Source of the DNA: Streptomonospora alba
GTDB lineage: Bacteria > Actinomycetota > Actinomycetes > Streptosporangiales > Streptosporangiaceae
Direction of reading: 5' to 3'
Length of the DNA: 64,000 nt
Assembly (NCBI RefSeq): GCF_000826685.1
Contig: NZ_JROO01000042.1
Coordinates: forward strand, 51,987-115,986
The position numbers and the translations under genes are program-made. Below are positions 1 to 7,765 of this stretch, piece by piece. Below the pieces are notes generated by a model. That model had not been told where the DNA came from and did not search any database. It worked only from the letters and a program-made list of their open reading frames with translations. How positions within the stretch are numbered: position 1 is the first letter of the stretch; every line of letters begins with the position of its first letter.

Positions 1-545
1 GTCCAGCCCATGCCCCGCAGCGCGAACGCCAGGGGGGCGACGCTGGCCGCCTGGCCGATCCCGCCGGCGACTCCGGTGAGCCCGCTGACGAGCGCGTACT
101 GGGAGCGGGGGAACCACAGGGCGGCGAGGCGGATGACGTTGAGGAAGGTGACGGCGTCGCCGATGCCGATCAGCACCCGGCCGGCGATGGCCGCCTCAAG
201 GGAGGGCGCGACGGCGAAGAGCGCCACCCCCACGGCCATCAGCACCGAGCCCGCCGTCAGCGAGACGCGCGGGCCGATCCTGTCGGCGAGCAGGCCGGTG
301 GGAACCTGGAGCACGACGTAGACCAGCAGCTGCAGCATCGGAAGCATGGACAGCAGCGCCGGACCGGCGTCGAAGCGTTCCTGGGCCTGCAGCGCCGCAG
401 CGCCCAGGCCGTTGCGGTGGAACATCGCCAGGAAGTAGACGCCTACGCCGATCACCCACACGAGCCAGGCGCGGGCGCCGCCGACGGGCTCGGTGGGAAC
501 AGAGGAAGCGCCGGTCGCGGCCGTCTTCGTCGCGGTCTTGGTCAT
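1..545 (-). CDS. MFS transporter, N-terminal part (runs off window)
   Basis: Reading the minus strand from an ATG at 543-545 gives 181 uninterrupted codons that leave the window at base 1, so the C-terminal half is missing here because of the edge and not through mutation. The protein starts with a short Thr/Ala-rich tail, then membrane helices. The loop after helix 2 carries G-L-L-A-D-R-I-G-P-R, the classic major facilitator signature (GxLaDrxGrr). A second helix pair has G-R-V-L-I-G-I-G-D-A. I infer a proton-coupled transporter of the inner membrane; the substrate cannot be told. A GntR/FCD regulator lies just upstream on the same strand, with a 155 nt gap, and is the likely controller. Confidence 0.85.
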   Translation of the reverse strand, partial: MTKTATKTAATGASSVPTEPVGGARAWLVWVIGVGVYFLAMFHRNGLGAAALQAQERFDAGPALLSMLPMLQLLVYVVLQVPTGLLADRIGPRVSLTAGSVLMAVGVALFAVAPSLEAAIAGRVLIGIGDAVTFLNVIRLAALWFPRSQYALVSGLTGVAGGIGQAASVAPLAFALRGMGW

Positions 546-700
546 GGCGGCGGTGGGGGTTCTCGCAGACGGGGAGTCGTCGGGCACCGGGGATGCCCGA
601 TCACCGGATGAATCCGCGCATGCGTCCGCCCGCTCGTGGCGGCTTCGCCCGTGCGGACCGTCCGCGGAGTCGGAGGCGTCGGCCCCGGGAACCGGGCCGC

Positions 701-1345
701 TCACGTGCGGGCCCCGAGCAGGTGCGCGGCTCCGTCCATATGGACCTGCACGGCGCGGCCGGCGGCCGGGCCGTCGCCCGCTTCGATCGCCGCGAGGATG
801 GCGGCGTGCTCGTCGATGTTCCTGCACATCCGCGCCACGGTGCGGACCCCCTCCTCCATCATGCGCAGTTGCCGGTCGCGCAGTGAGTCGTACAGGCCGA
901 CCAGGATGTCGTTGCCGCTCGCGGCGACGATCTCCCGGTGGAAATCGCGGTCGGCCAGGATGAACGCCTGGCGGTCCCCGTCGACCTCGGTGCGCATCCG
1001 GCCGAGCAACTCGCCCAGTCGGCGCACCAGGGCGCCGCGCACATCGGCCTCGGCGCCGGCGGCCTTCTGCGCGGTGTGCCCCTCCACCAGCCGGCGGGTC
1101 TCGATCACGTCGTCGATCTCGCCTTGGGATACGGGCACGACCAGCGCCCCGCGCTTGGGGTAGAGCCGCACCAGGCCTTCCCCCTGCAGCCGCAGCAGCG
1201 CCTCGCGCACGGGAGTCCGGGAGACGCCGACACCGGCCGCGATGTCCCCCTCGCTGATGAGGTCGCCTCCGGCGTAGCGGCGGTCGAGGATCGCTTCCTT
1301 GGCATAGCGGTAGGCGCGGTCGGTCGCCGAGGTTGTTGTATGCAT
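701..1345 (-). CDS. GntR family transcriptional regulator, FCD (FadR) subfamily
   Basis: A 214-residue protein, usual length for the family. Residues about 8-75 form the winged helix with S-R-T-P-V-R-E-A-L-L-R-L, the GntR recognition-helix signature. Residues about 85-205 are the all-helical FCD ligand domain with the metal/ligand pattern D-x-x-F-H (ADRDFHREI) and a late His (NIDEHAAI). FCD regulators usually bind organic acids and repress a neighbouring transport or catabolic operon; the MFS gene just downstream fits. The ATG at 1345 has no Shine-Dalgarno sequence but an AT-rich TAACATAGATA stretch sits directly upstream, so the mRNA may be leaderless. Two direct TTGTAT repeats lie on the start codon, suggesting autoregulation. 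Confidence 0.9.
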   Translation of the reverse strand: MHTTTSATDRAYRYAKEAILDRRYAGGDLISEGDIAAGVGVSRTPVREALLRLQGEGLVRLYPKRGALVVPVSQGEIDDVIETRRLVEGHTAQKAAGAEADVRGALVRRLGELLGRMRTEVDGDRQAFILADRDFHREIVAASGNDILVGLYDSLRDRQLRMMEEGVRTVARMCRNIDEHAAILAAIEAGDGPAAGRAVQVHMDGAAHLLGART

Positions 1346-1352
1346 CTTGTAT
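1336..1352. promoter_or_regulatory. Direct TTGTAT repeats over the gntR start, candidate operator
   Basis: TTGTAT occurs at 1336-1341 and again at 1347-1352, one helical turn apart (11 nt), spanning the ATG of the GntR gene. GntR/FCD proteins commonly recognise TTGTAT-type half sites, usually inverted. That this is the operator is inference from position and sequence. Confidence 0.4.
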
Positions 1353-2107
1353 CTATGTTAGCCGCGCCCCCGAGTGCGCGCGCAGGAGAAGAGGGGCGAG
1401 GCGGGGTGGGTCCAGCCACGCAGCCCCGTGACGCGGAGCACGCCGGGTCGCCCCGAGCGGGTACGGGAGCACCGGAGACAGCGAGGAGGCCGTGATTCCG
1501 CCGCGGAAGCACGCCCGAATCCGCACGGCGGCGGGAGCGGGGGACTGCCGCTCGCGGACCCCCGTGGAGTCACGGAGGGCGACGACTCGGATACGGAACG
1601 CCGATGGAACCTCCGCAGAGCGACATATCCGGCCGTGGATACGCATGTTTGTACGGTTCGACAGGTTTCCCTTTGCCCAGACCGTGATCGTCACCCCTGC
1701 ACGCGTCAGCACCCGCCTCCCACCAGGGGTTACGCAAGCCGCACCGCCCGGTGGCACCCGGTGACGCGCCTGACATTTCCCAGGGGCCGGGCATGGCCTG
1801 TTTCGGCCACACGGTTCCTCGACACCCACCATGAGCAGGGAAAACGGTCCGTACATCCCGATGTCGCCCCGCGTCCATGTGTGGCATGGGTCACATTTTC
1901 GAGGGTCGACCCCTAGGGGGCGATTGCTGCTACTATCCGGAGCGCAAAGAATAACCAGGAGGTAACGACAGAGTTCGCGGCCTACCAACTTTGCGAAAGA
2001 ACATGGGTCCTCGACTGACCGGCCCATGCTCTGACCGCGGTAGCGCGCCGGCTCGTCCGGAGACGGCGCTCCTCGGCGGAAACCGGAACTGATCAGGAGA
2101 CGTCGAA
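1353..2107. other. Long intergenic region with promoter signals
   Basis: About 750 nt separate the divergent gntR gene and the small gene at 2108. I see no convincing gene. The distal part holds a CRP-like palindrome at 1880-1895, a -10-like TACTAT at 1931-1936 and an isolated AGGAGG at about 1957 with no start codon at the right distance. A 29-codon reading frame (2003-2092) ends just before the next gene's Shine-Dalgarno sequence and could be a leader peptide, but nothing beyond position supports it. Confidence 0.5.
1880..1895. promoter_or_regulatory. CRP-like binding site
   Basis: The sequence TGTGGCATGGGTCACA matches the CRP consensus TGTGA-N6-TCACA except for one base, and also the actinobacterial pattern GTG-N6-GNCAC. 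It lies about 45 nt upstream of a TACTAT -10-like element (1931-1936), the spacing expected for an activator site near -55. It would serve the small gene at 2108. Inference only; no CRP gene is in the window. Confidence 0.45.
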
Positions 2108-2485
2108 GTGAGTCACTGGCGGTTGAACAACCCGCGGGCGAACCGTGTGAAGGCAGCACTGGCGAACCGCGTAAAACACAGACCTCGTCACGCGTTCTGC
2201 GCCGAGCGAGCCGTCACCGCACTGTGGGACGAACTCGTCGCGGTCGCCGCCCGGCCGATGTATCGGGCCGGCACTTCCGAACTCGCGGTCATCTCGGTCA
2301 TGCGCGGCATCAACGTCTGGTGCCGCGACGGAAAGTTCTTCTGGAACGATCTCTTCGGCAGCACCGTCACCCATCCGGCCAGCGACCCCGCCGGAGCGGC
2401 GCAGTTGCTGAGCTCCCTCACCTTCCCTCTCACAAGTCCCTTCCAACGCGGCCGCCATCACGCCTCGTCCCTCACGGCCGCTTGA
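2108..2485 (+). CDS. Small conserved-type hypothetical protein
   Basis: A 125-residue protein starting at GTG 2108, with AGGAG 8 nt upstream. I do not recognise a named family. It has a basic N-terminus rich in Arg and Lys, then a core with INVWCRDGKFFWND followed by T-H-P-A-S-D-P-A-G-A-A-Q-L-L. Similar short Trp/Phe-rich cores ending in a DPAGAA segment are common in orphan small proteins of streptomycetes and relatives (recalled, not searched). No signal peptide or membrane segment. Third-position GC is visibly lower than in the neighbours. It stands alone behind a long leader with a CRP-like site. Function unknown. Confidence 0.65.
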   Translation: MSHWRLNNPRANRVKAALANRVKHRPRHAFCAERAVTALWDELVAVAARPMYRAGTSELAVISVMRGINVWCRDGKFFWNDLFGSTVTHPASDPAGAAQLLSSLTFPLTSPFQRGRHHASSLTAA

Positions 2486-2672
2486 AGAGCTCCCGGCGTT
2501 GCAGAACCCCCACCCGGCCCCCGGATCCCTCCCCGGCAGCCTCGTGGAGTCTCTATCGGTTCTGACGCCGTATACGCCCGATGAGTTCCGCCCGTCTCGC
2601 GGAAACCTCGCATGATCCCGATAACGCCGCCACGGGCACACCTGTGTCCGGCTCACGGCCGGGGCGCGCCCG

Positions 2673-3434
2673 TCAGCCGCCGCTGCGCTCGCGGATGAGC
2701 GCCTCCACCCCGTCGAGCATGCGCCGCAGCCCGAACTCGAAGATCTCGTCGGGACCGGGGGGTGTGGCGGCGCCGGCCGCCTCGGCGAAACGCGGATAGC
2801 GGCTGAAGTCGACGTATTCCTCCAGGAACACGTCGCGCGCAACCCGCCATGCCTGCGCACGGTCTCCCGGCCCTTCGCCGGAAGCCGCGTCCACGGCGTT
2901 GCGCGCCATACCCCGGACCAAGCCGTCCAAGCTCTCGATCACCGTCAAGCTCTCCGCGCGGGTGAGCCCGGTGCCCTCCAGCACATACAGCGCCGAGTCG
3001 AACCACGCCAGCAGGTTCGGCCCGGGAAGCGGGCGCTCCGATGCGAGCCGGAGCAGCCACGGACTCCTGCGAAAGCCCTGCCAGTCGGAACGGGCGACCG
3101 CCTCCAACCGCTCGCGCCATCCGCCGGGCAGTGTGTGCGGCAGCGGTCCCTGGCCGACCACGGCGTCCAACATGAGCGCGAGCAGCTCGGGCTTTCCGGG
3201 GACGTAGGTGTACAGCGACGCCGTACCCACCTTCAGGTGCTGCGCCACGCGGCGCATGGACAGCCCGTTGACCCCTGCGATCTCGGCGACCTCGATCGCC
3301 GCCTGCACCACCCGTTCCCTGCTCAGCCCGGGCCTGGGCCCCCGGCTGGAATTCGGCTCGTCCACCCCCCAGAGCAGCTTCAGCGCGCGTGTGGGGTCCT
3401 CGACGCGTTCGGCGGCGGTGTCGTCGTTGGTCAT
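2673..3434 (-). CDS. TetR family transcriptional regulator
   Basis: A 253-residue protein when started at ATG 3434; an in-frame extension upstream would run into the divergent promoter and is unlikely. Residues about 32-80 form the TetR helix-turn-helix (MRRVAQHLKVGTASLYTYV), followed by the ligand-binding domain typical of the tetracycline-repressor-like C-terminal family. The gene is transcribed away from a DUF418 membrane protein gene, and the 70 nt between them carry repeated CGGAG half sites, the usual layout for a TetR repressor controlling itself and its neighbour. Ligand unknown. Confidence 0.9.
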   Translation of the reverse strand: MTNDDTAAERVEDPTRALKLLWGVDEPNSSRGPRPGLSRERVVQAAIEVAEIAGVNGLSMRRVAQHLKVGTASLYTYVPGKPELLALMLDAVVGQGPLPHTLPGGWRERLEAVARSDWQGFRRSPWLLRLASERPLPGPNLLAWFDSALYVLEGTGLTRAESLTVIESLDGLVRGMARNAVDAASGEGPGDRAQAWRVARDVFLEEYVDFSRYPRFAEAAGAATPPGPDEIFEFGLRRMLDGVEALIRERSGG

Positions 3435-3451
3435 CTTGCCTACATCATAGA

Positions 3452-3497
3452 ACTCCGTATAGCGTTCGGAGAAATTACCTCGAATGCTGTTCGGAGT
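3452..3497. promoter_or_regulatory. Candidate TetR operators between tetR and DUF418 gene
   Basis: ACTCCG at 3452-3457 and CGGAG at 3467-3471 form an inverted repeat with a 9 nt centre. A second GTTCGGAGT follows at 3489-3497, so the intergenic gap has three copies of the half site. The positions overlap both divergent start regions. Assignment to the adjacent TetR protein is inference. Confidence 0.45.
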
Positions 3498-3505
3498 TTG
3501 TGTCC

Positions 3506-4771
3506 GTGGATGCCCCCACCCATGCGCCCGCTCGCGGCGGCGTACGCCCCCGAGAGCGGGCCCTCGCTCCCGACCTCGCACGCGGCATCATGCTGCTGCT
3601 GATCGTGGTGTCCAACACCGCGTTCTTCCTCTATGCGGCCGAACACGGCCCGTCCGGCTGGCACCCCACCGACGGCTCCACAGCCGACCAAGCCGTGCAG
3701 TTCGCCATGATCACCGGACTCGACCTGCGCGTCTTCCCGCTCTTCGCCTTCCTCTTCGGCTACGGCATGATGCAGGTCATGCTGCGGCAGACCGCGGCCG
3801 GAGCCGACGAGCGCACCGCCGTTCGGATCCTGCGACGCCGCAGCCTGTGGCTGCTCGTCTTCGGCCTGCTCCACGGCGCACTCCTGCTCGGCGGCGACAT
3901 TCTCGGCCCCTACGGTGTGGCGAGCCTGGTGCTCGGTGCACTGTTCCTGCGCCGCCGCGACGCCACCCTGCTCGTGTGGTCGGGGATCGCGGTCGTCCTC
4001 CTGGTGGTCGGCGAGGTCGTCTCCGCGTTCGACGTGCTCAACGCCGGAAACGCCGCCGCCCAGTCCGCCGACCCATCGACCAGCTACTACGCCTCCGACG
4101 AGGAGAGCTATCCCGCCTCGGTCGCCACCCGGTTCTTCACATGGCTGTACATCACCGTCGGCGGCGGGCTGTTCGGGTTCTCCTTCCACGCCGCGATGCT
4201 GCTCGGCTTCTGGGCGGCCCGGCGGCAGGTCCTCGAAGACCCGGCACGGCACCTGCCGCTGCTGCGCGTCGCCGCGGTCGCCGGCCTGGCCATCGGGTGG
4301 CTCGGCGGACTGCCCGCCGCCCTCGCCCACGTCGGCGCGGTGGAAGCCGCACCCGCGATGGTGGCGGAGACGGGGCCGCTGTACGCGGCGCAGTCGATCA
4401 CGGGCCTGGCAGGCGGCCTCGGCTACGTCGCGGTGTTCGCCCTCATCGCCCATCACATCTCCGCCCGCACCCGGTGCAGCCTGCCCGTCGTCGCCGTGTC
4501 AGCGGTCGGCAGGCGGTCTCTCTCCTGCTACCTGGCTCACTCGCTGATCTTCGCGCCGCTGCTGGCGGCCTGGGGGCTGGGCTGGGGTGCGCACCTGACC
4601 AGCGCGACCATGGCGCTCTTCGCCGTCGGCGTGTGGCTGCTGACCGTCGCCGCCGCCTACGCCCTCGACCGCACCGACCGCCGCGGCCCCGCCGAGGCAC
4701 TCCTCCGCCGCCTGATGTACGGCCGAGGGACCCCCATCCCCGAAACGCAGAATCCGCCCAGCACCCTCTGA
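3506..4771 (+). CDS. DUF418 family membrane protein
   Basis: About 421 residues with some ten hydrophobic segments. The N-terminus has the DUF418 pattern (RALAPDLARGIMLLLIVVSN), a central F-x-x-L-F-G-Y-G-M, and a C-terminal domain with G-R-R-S-L-S-C-Y-L, the conserved GxxSLTnYl block of the YeiB-like family. Role in the family is unproven; an integral membrane transporter or enzyme is assumed. I chose GTG 3506 because CGGAG lies 9 nt upstream; GTG 3500 is the alternative. Controlled, in all likelihood, by the divergent TetR protein. Confidence 0.85.
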   Translation: MDAPTHAPARGGVRPRERALAPDLARGIMLLLIVVSNTAFFLYAAEHGPSGWHPTDGSTADQAVQFAMITGLDLRVFPLFAFLFGYGMMQVMLRQTAAGADERTAVRILRRRSLWLLVFGLLHGALLLGGDILGPYGVASLVLGALFLRRRDATLLVWSGIAVVLLVVGEVVSAFDVLNAGNAAAQSADPSTSYYASDEESYPASVATRFFTWLYITVGGGLFGFSFHAAMLLGFWAARRQVLEDPARHLPLLRVAAVAGLAIGWLGGLPAALAHVGAVEAAPAMVAETGPLYAAQSITGLAGGLGYVAVFALIAHHISARTRCSLPVVAVSAVGRRSLSCYLAHSLIFAPLLAAWGLGWGAHLTSATMALFAVGVWLLTVAAAYALDRTDRRGPAEALLRRLMYGRGTPIPETQNPPSTL

Positions 4772-4861
4772 GGTAGCCGCTCCCGGGCGGTTCCGGAGAG
4801 TTCCTTTCTCCGGCAGTCCGAATGAGCACCGCTCCGGTGCCGGGTACCTACGCCGGGCTCG

Positions 4862-5128
4862 CTACCGGGTGCCGTGCCCGCCCTGCGGGGGCCACTGGTT
4901 CGGCGGAGGCGGGCCGCCGGGCGGCGAGGGCTGCTGCGTCGGCCCGGCCTGGTGCCAAGCGCCTGGAGGCGGACCGGGCGGACTTCCCGGATACGGGTGC
5001 TGCGGCGGCTGGGACGGGCGGGACCTGCCGGACTTCGAGACCAGCACCACCACCAGGACGACCACCGCGATCACGATCACCAGAACCGCGGCGCCGGCGA
5101 GAAGAACCAACGGGGAAACCAGAGACAT
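4862..5128 (-). CDS. Small membrane protein with proline-rich tail
   Basis: An 88-residue protein. Residues about 5-31 are one long hydrophobic helix made almost only of Val, Leu, Ile and Ala, followed by a short basic stop (SKSGRSR) and then a 50-residue tail of about 40% proline with Gln, Gly and His. This is a single-pass anchor; whether the Pro-rich tail faces the cytoplasm or the wall cannot be read directly, though the Lys/Arg after the helix favours a cytoplasmic tail. No enzymatic motif. It follows the dehydrogenase operon on the same strand but is separated from it by a strong terminator hairpin. Confidence 0.7.
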   Translation of the reverse strand: MSLVSPLVLLAGAAVLVIVIAVVVLVVVLVSKSGRSRPSQPPQHPYPGSPPGPPPGAWHQAGPTQQPSPPGGPPPPNQWPPQGGHGTR

Positions 5129-5200
5129 CGTGAAACCCTACGGTTCCGCGGGCCGCGCAGCCAGTGGCTCGGCCCGCGATCGGCGTTTCAGCCGGATCCG

Positions 5201-5246
5201 GACAGCGAAGCGGGGCCGGACCGGAGTCCGGCCCCGCTTCGCTGTC
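5201..5246. terminator. Perfect 21-bp hairpin after the BKD operon
   Basis: Bases 5201-5221 pair perfectly with 5226-5246 around a 4 nt loop. It lies just past the stop codon of the E2 gene on the minus strand. No U tract follows, which is usual for actinomycete terminators. Confidence 0.85.
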
Positions 5247-5273
5247 ACTCGTCCTGCCGGAGCCTGCCGTGCG

Positions 5274-6761
5274 CTACCCCCAGATCAGCGCCGCGGTCTT
5301 GGGGTCCTCAAGCATGGCGCCGACGTCGCGCAGGACCTTCGAGCCCAGCTCGCCGTCGACCAGCCGGTGGTCGAAGGACAGCGACAGCGTCGTCACCTTG
5401 CGCACCGCAAGCTCGCCGTCGTGCACCCAGGGCATGTCGCGGATCTGGCCGAACGCCAGGATCGCCGCCTCGCCCGGGTTGATGATGGGCGTCCCGGCGT
5501 CCACCCCGAACACCCCCACGTTGGTGATGGTGATCGTGCCGCCGCTCAGGTCGGCCGGGGTGGCGCTGCCCGCGCGGGCGGTCTCGGTGAGCGCCTGCAG
5601 CTCCCGCGCCAGCTCCGGCAGCGGCTTGGTGTGCGCCTCCTTGATGTTGGGCACCACCAGCCCGCGATCGGTGGCCGCCGCGACCCCCAGGTTCACGTAG
5701 TGCTTGCGCACGATCTCCTGGCGCTCGTCGTCCCAGGAGGCGTTCACCTCGGGGTGCCGCCGTACGGCGGTCAGCAGGGCACGCGCCACCAGCAGCAGCG
5801 GCGACACCTTCACCTCGGCGAACTCCGGCCGCCCGCGCAGCTGCTCGACGGTCTCGATCGCCTCGGTGACGTCCACCTGCAGGAACTCGGTGACGTGCGG
5901 CGCGGTGAACGCGCTGCGCACCATGGCCGCGGCGGTGTGCTTGCGCACGCCCTTGACCGGGATGCGCTCCTCGCGCGCCCCGGCATCGGCCGCGGGAGCC
6001 GCGGGCGCGGCCTCCGGCTCCGCCTGCTCGGGCTGGGGAGCGGGCGCCGCCGGTGCGGCGGGCGCGGCCGGTGCGGCCTCCTCGCCCGCGTCGCGGCGGA
6101 CGTCGTCGCGGGTGACGACGCCTCCCGGCCCGGTCGGGGTGACCGACGCCAGGTCGACGCCCAGATCCTTGGCCAGCTTGCGCACCGGCGGCTTGGCCAG
6201 TGCGCGGGCCTGAGTGCCGTTGCTCGCCGCACCGGCGCCGCCCTCGCCCTGGTCGGCAGGGGCCGGGGGTGCGGTCGGCGCCGCCTGCCCGTTGCGCTCG
6301 CTCTGCGCGCCGCCGGGCGCGGCAGCGGACTCCGCGGCCGCCGAGGTGCTCGCCGCATCCGTGCGCCTGCGGCGCGGGCGCCGGGTGGTCGAGGAGGCGC
6401 GCTCGCCGTAGCCCACGAGCGGCTTCTCCCGCTCCTCGGCCTCCTCGGCGCCGGCCGCTCCGCCGCCGGATTCCTGTGCCTGGCCGTCCGAGCCTCCGCC
6501 GGTGTCGACGGAGATGATGGGCGTGCCCACATCGACGGTGGAGCCGGCCTCCACCAGCAGCTCGCGCACGGTCCCCGCGTAAGGGCAGGGCAGTTCGACG
6601 GCCGCCTTGGCGGTCTCGACCTCGCAGATCATCTGGTTGACCTGCACCTCGTCGCCCGGCTGCACGTACCACTGCAGCAACTCGGCGTCGACCAGCCCTT
6701 CGCCCACGTCGGGCAGCCGGAACCGCTGCACGCCGGCCTGTTCGGTGTTCACCTGGCTCAC
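5274..6761 (-). CDS. bkdC: Branched-chain 2-oxoacid dehydrogenase E2, dihydrolipoyl acyltransferase
   Basis: A 495-residue E2 core subunit that passes the acyl group from E1 to coenzyme A through a lipoyl arm. Residues about 12-88 are a single lipoyl domain with the lipoylated Lys52 in VETAKAAVEL. A long Ala/Pro/Gly linker follows, then the peripheral subunit-binding domain at about 184-222 (PPVRKLAKDLGVDL). The catalytic acyltransferase domain runs from about 266 to the end, with DHRLVDG giving the catalytic His465 and Asp469. A GTG start at 6761 has GGAG 8 nt upstream. It is the last gene of the E1alpha-E1beta-E2 operon, 21 nt after E1beta. I call it branched-chain rather than pyruvate because of the separate E1alpha and E1beta genes; substrate is not proven. 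No E3 gene is nearby. Confidence 0.92.
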   Translation of the reverse strand: MSQVNTEQAGVQRFRLPDVGEGLVDAELLQWYVQPGDEVQVNQMICEVETAKAAVELPCPYAGTVRELLVEAGSTVDVGTPIISVDTGGGSDGQAQESGGGAAGAEEAEEREKPLVGYGERASSTTRRPRRRRTDAASTSAAAESAAAPGGAQSERNGQAAPTAPPAPADQGEGGAGAASNGTQARALAKPPVRKLAKDLGVDLASVTPTGPGGVVTRDDVRRDAGEEAAPAAPAAPAAPAPQPEQAEPEAAPAAPAADAGAREERIPVKGVRKHTAAAMVRSAFTAPHVTEFLQVDVTEAIETVEQLRGRPEFAEVKVSPLLLVARALLTAVRRHPEVNASWDDERQEIVRKHYVNLGVAAATDRGLVVPNIKEAHTKPLPELARELQALTETARAGSATPADLSGGTITITNVGVFGVDAGTPIINPGEAAILAFGQIRDMPWVHDGELAVRKVTTLSLSFDHRLVDGELGSKVLRDVGAMLEDPKTAALIWG

Positions 6762-6782
6762 CTTGTCTCTCCCGCCCCCTTA

Positions 6783-7763
6783 CTAGTACGTGAACGCCCG
6801 GTCGACGCCGTCGAGGATCCGATCCAAATCGGGCAGGTAGTGCTCCTCCAGGCGGGACTGCGGGTAAGGGGTGTCGAAGGCGCCGACGCGGATGACGGGC
6901 GACTCCAGGTGGTAGAAGCAGGATTCGGTGATCCGCGCCGCGACCTCGCCGCCGATGCCGCCGGTGACGGGAGCCTCGTGGGCGATGACCAGCCGGCCGG
7001 TGCGCCGCACCGACTCCTCGACGGTCGCGTAGTCGACCGGCGCGAGGGAGCGCAGGTCGACGACCTCGATGGAGCGCTCGGTCTCGGCCTCGGCGGCTTG
7101 CAGAGCGGTCTTGACCATGGGCCCGTAGGCCAGCAGCGTCAGGTCGCTTCCCTGTCGCGCGATGCGGGCCGAGCCCATCGCCGCGGCGGAGTCCGGGGAG
7201 GCGTCGGTGTCGACCTCGGCCTTGTCGTAGTAGCGCCGCTTGGGCTCGAAGAACACCACCGGGTCCGGAGAGGTGATGGCCTGCTGGATCATCCAGTAGG
7301 CGTCGACGGCGTTGGCCACGGTGACCACCCGCAGCCCGGCCGTGTGTGCGAAATAGGCCTCGGGCGACTCGCTGTGGTGCTCGACCGCTCCGATACCGCC
7401 GCCGTAGGGGATGCGCAGCACGACCGGCACGCTCAGCGCGCCCGCAGAGCGGCGGCGCATCTTGGCGAGCTGGGAGAAGGTCTGGTTGGTGGCAGGGAAG
7501 AAGAAACCGTCGAACTGGATCTCGCAGACCGGCCGGTAACCGCGCAGTGCAAGGCCGATGGCCGTGCCGACGATGCCCGACTCGGCCAGAGGGGTGTCGA
7601 TGACGCGGTCGGCGCCGAAGTCCTTGTGGAGCTGGTCGGTCACCCGGAACACGCCGCCGAGACGACCGACGTCCTCGCCCATGACCAGGACCTTGGGGTC
7701 GGACTCCATCGCACGGCGCAGCCCGGCGTTGATCGCCTTCCCGATCGTGAGGTTGACGCTCAT
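6783..7763 (-). CDS. bkdB: 2-oxoisovalerate dehydrogenase E1 component, beta subunit
   Basis: A 326-residue transketolase-like subunit. The N-terminal pyrimidine-binding domain has VMGEDVGRLGGVFRVT, with the Glu that activates thiamine diphosphate, and DTPLAESGIVG. The C-terminal transketolase domain has LTLLAYGPMVKTAL and VIAHEAPVTGGIGGE. With E1alpha it decarboxylates the branched 2-oxo acids made from Val, Leu and Ile, which supply starters for iso- and anteiso-fatty acids. Start ATG 7763 lies 2 nt after the E1alpha stop, so the two are translationally coupled. Confidence 0.94.
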   Translation of the reverse strand: MSVNLTIGKAINAGLRRAMESDPKVLVMGEDVGRLGGVFRVTDQLHKDFGADRVIDTPLAESGIVGTAIGLALRGYRPVCEIQFDGFFFPATNQTFSQLAKMRRRSAGALSVPVVLRIPYGGGIGAVEHHSESPEAYFAHTAGLRVVTVANAVDAYWMIQQAITSPDPVVFFEPKRRYYDKAEVDTDASPDSAAAMGSARIARQGSDLTLLAYGPMVKTALQAAEAETERSIEVVDLRSLAPVDYATVEESVRRTGRLVIAHEAPVTGGIGGEVAARITESCFYHLESPVIRVGAFDTPYPQSRLEEHYLPDLDRILDGVDRAFTY

Positions 7764-7765
7764 GG

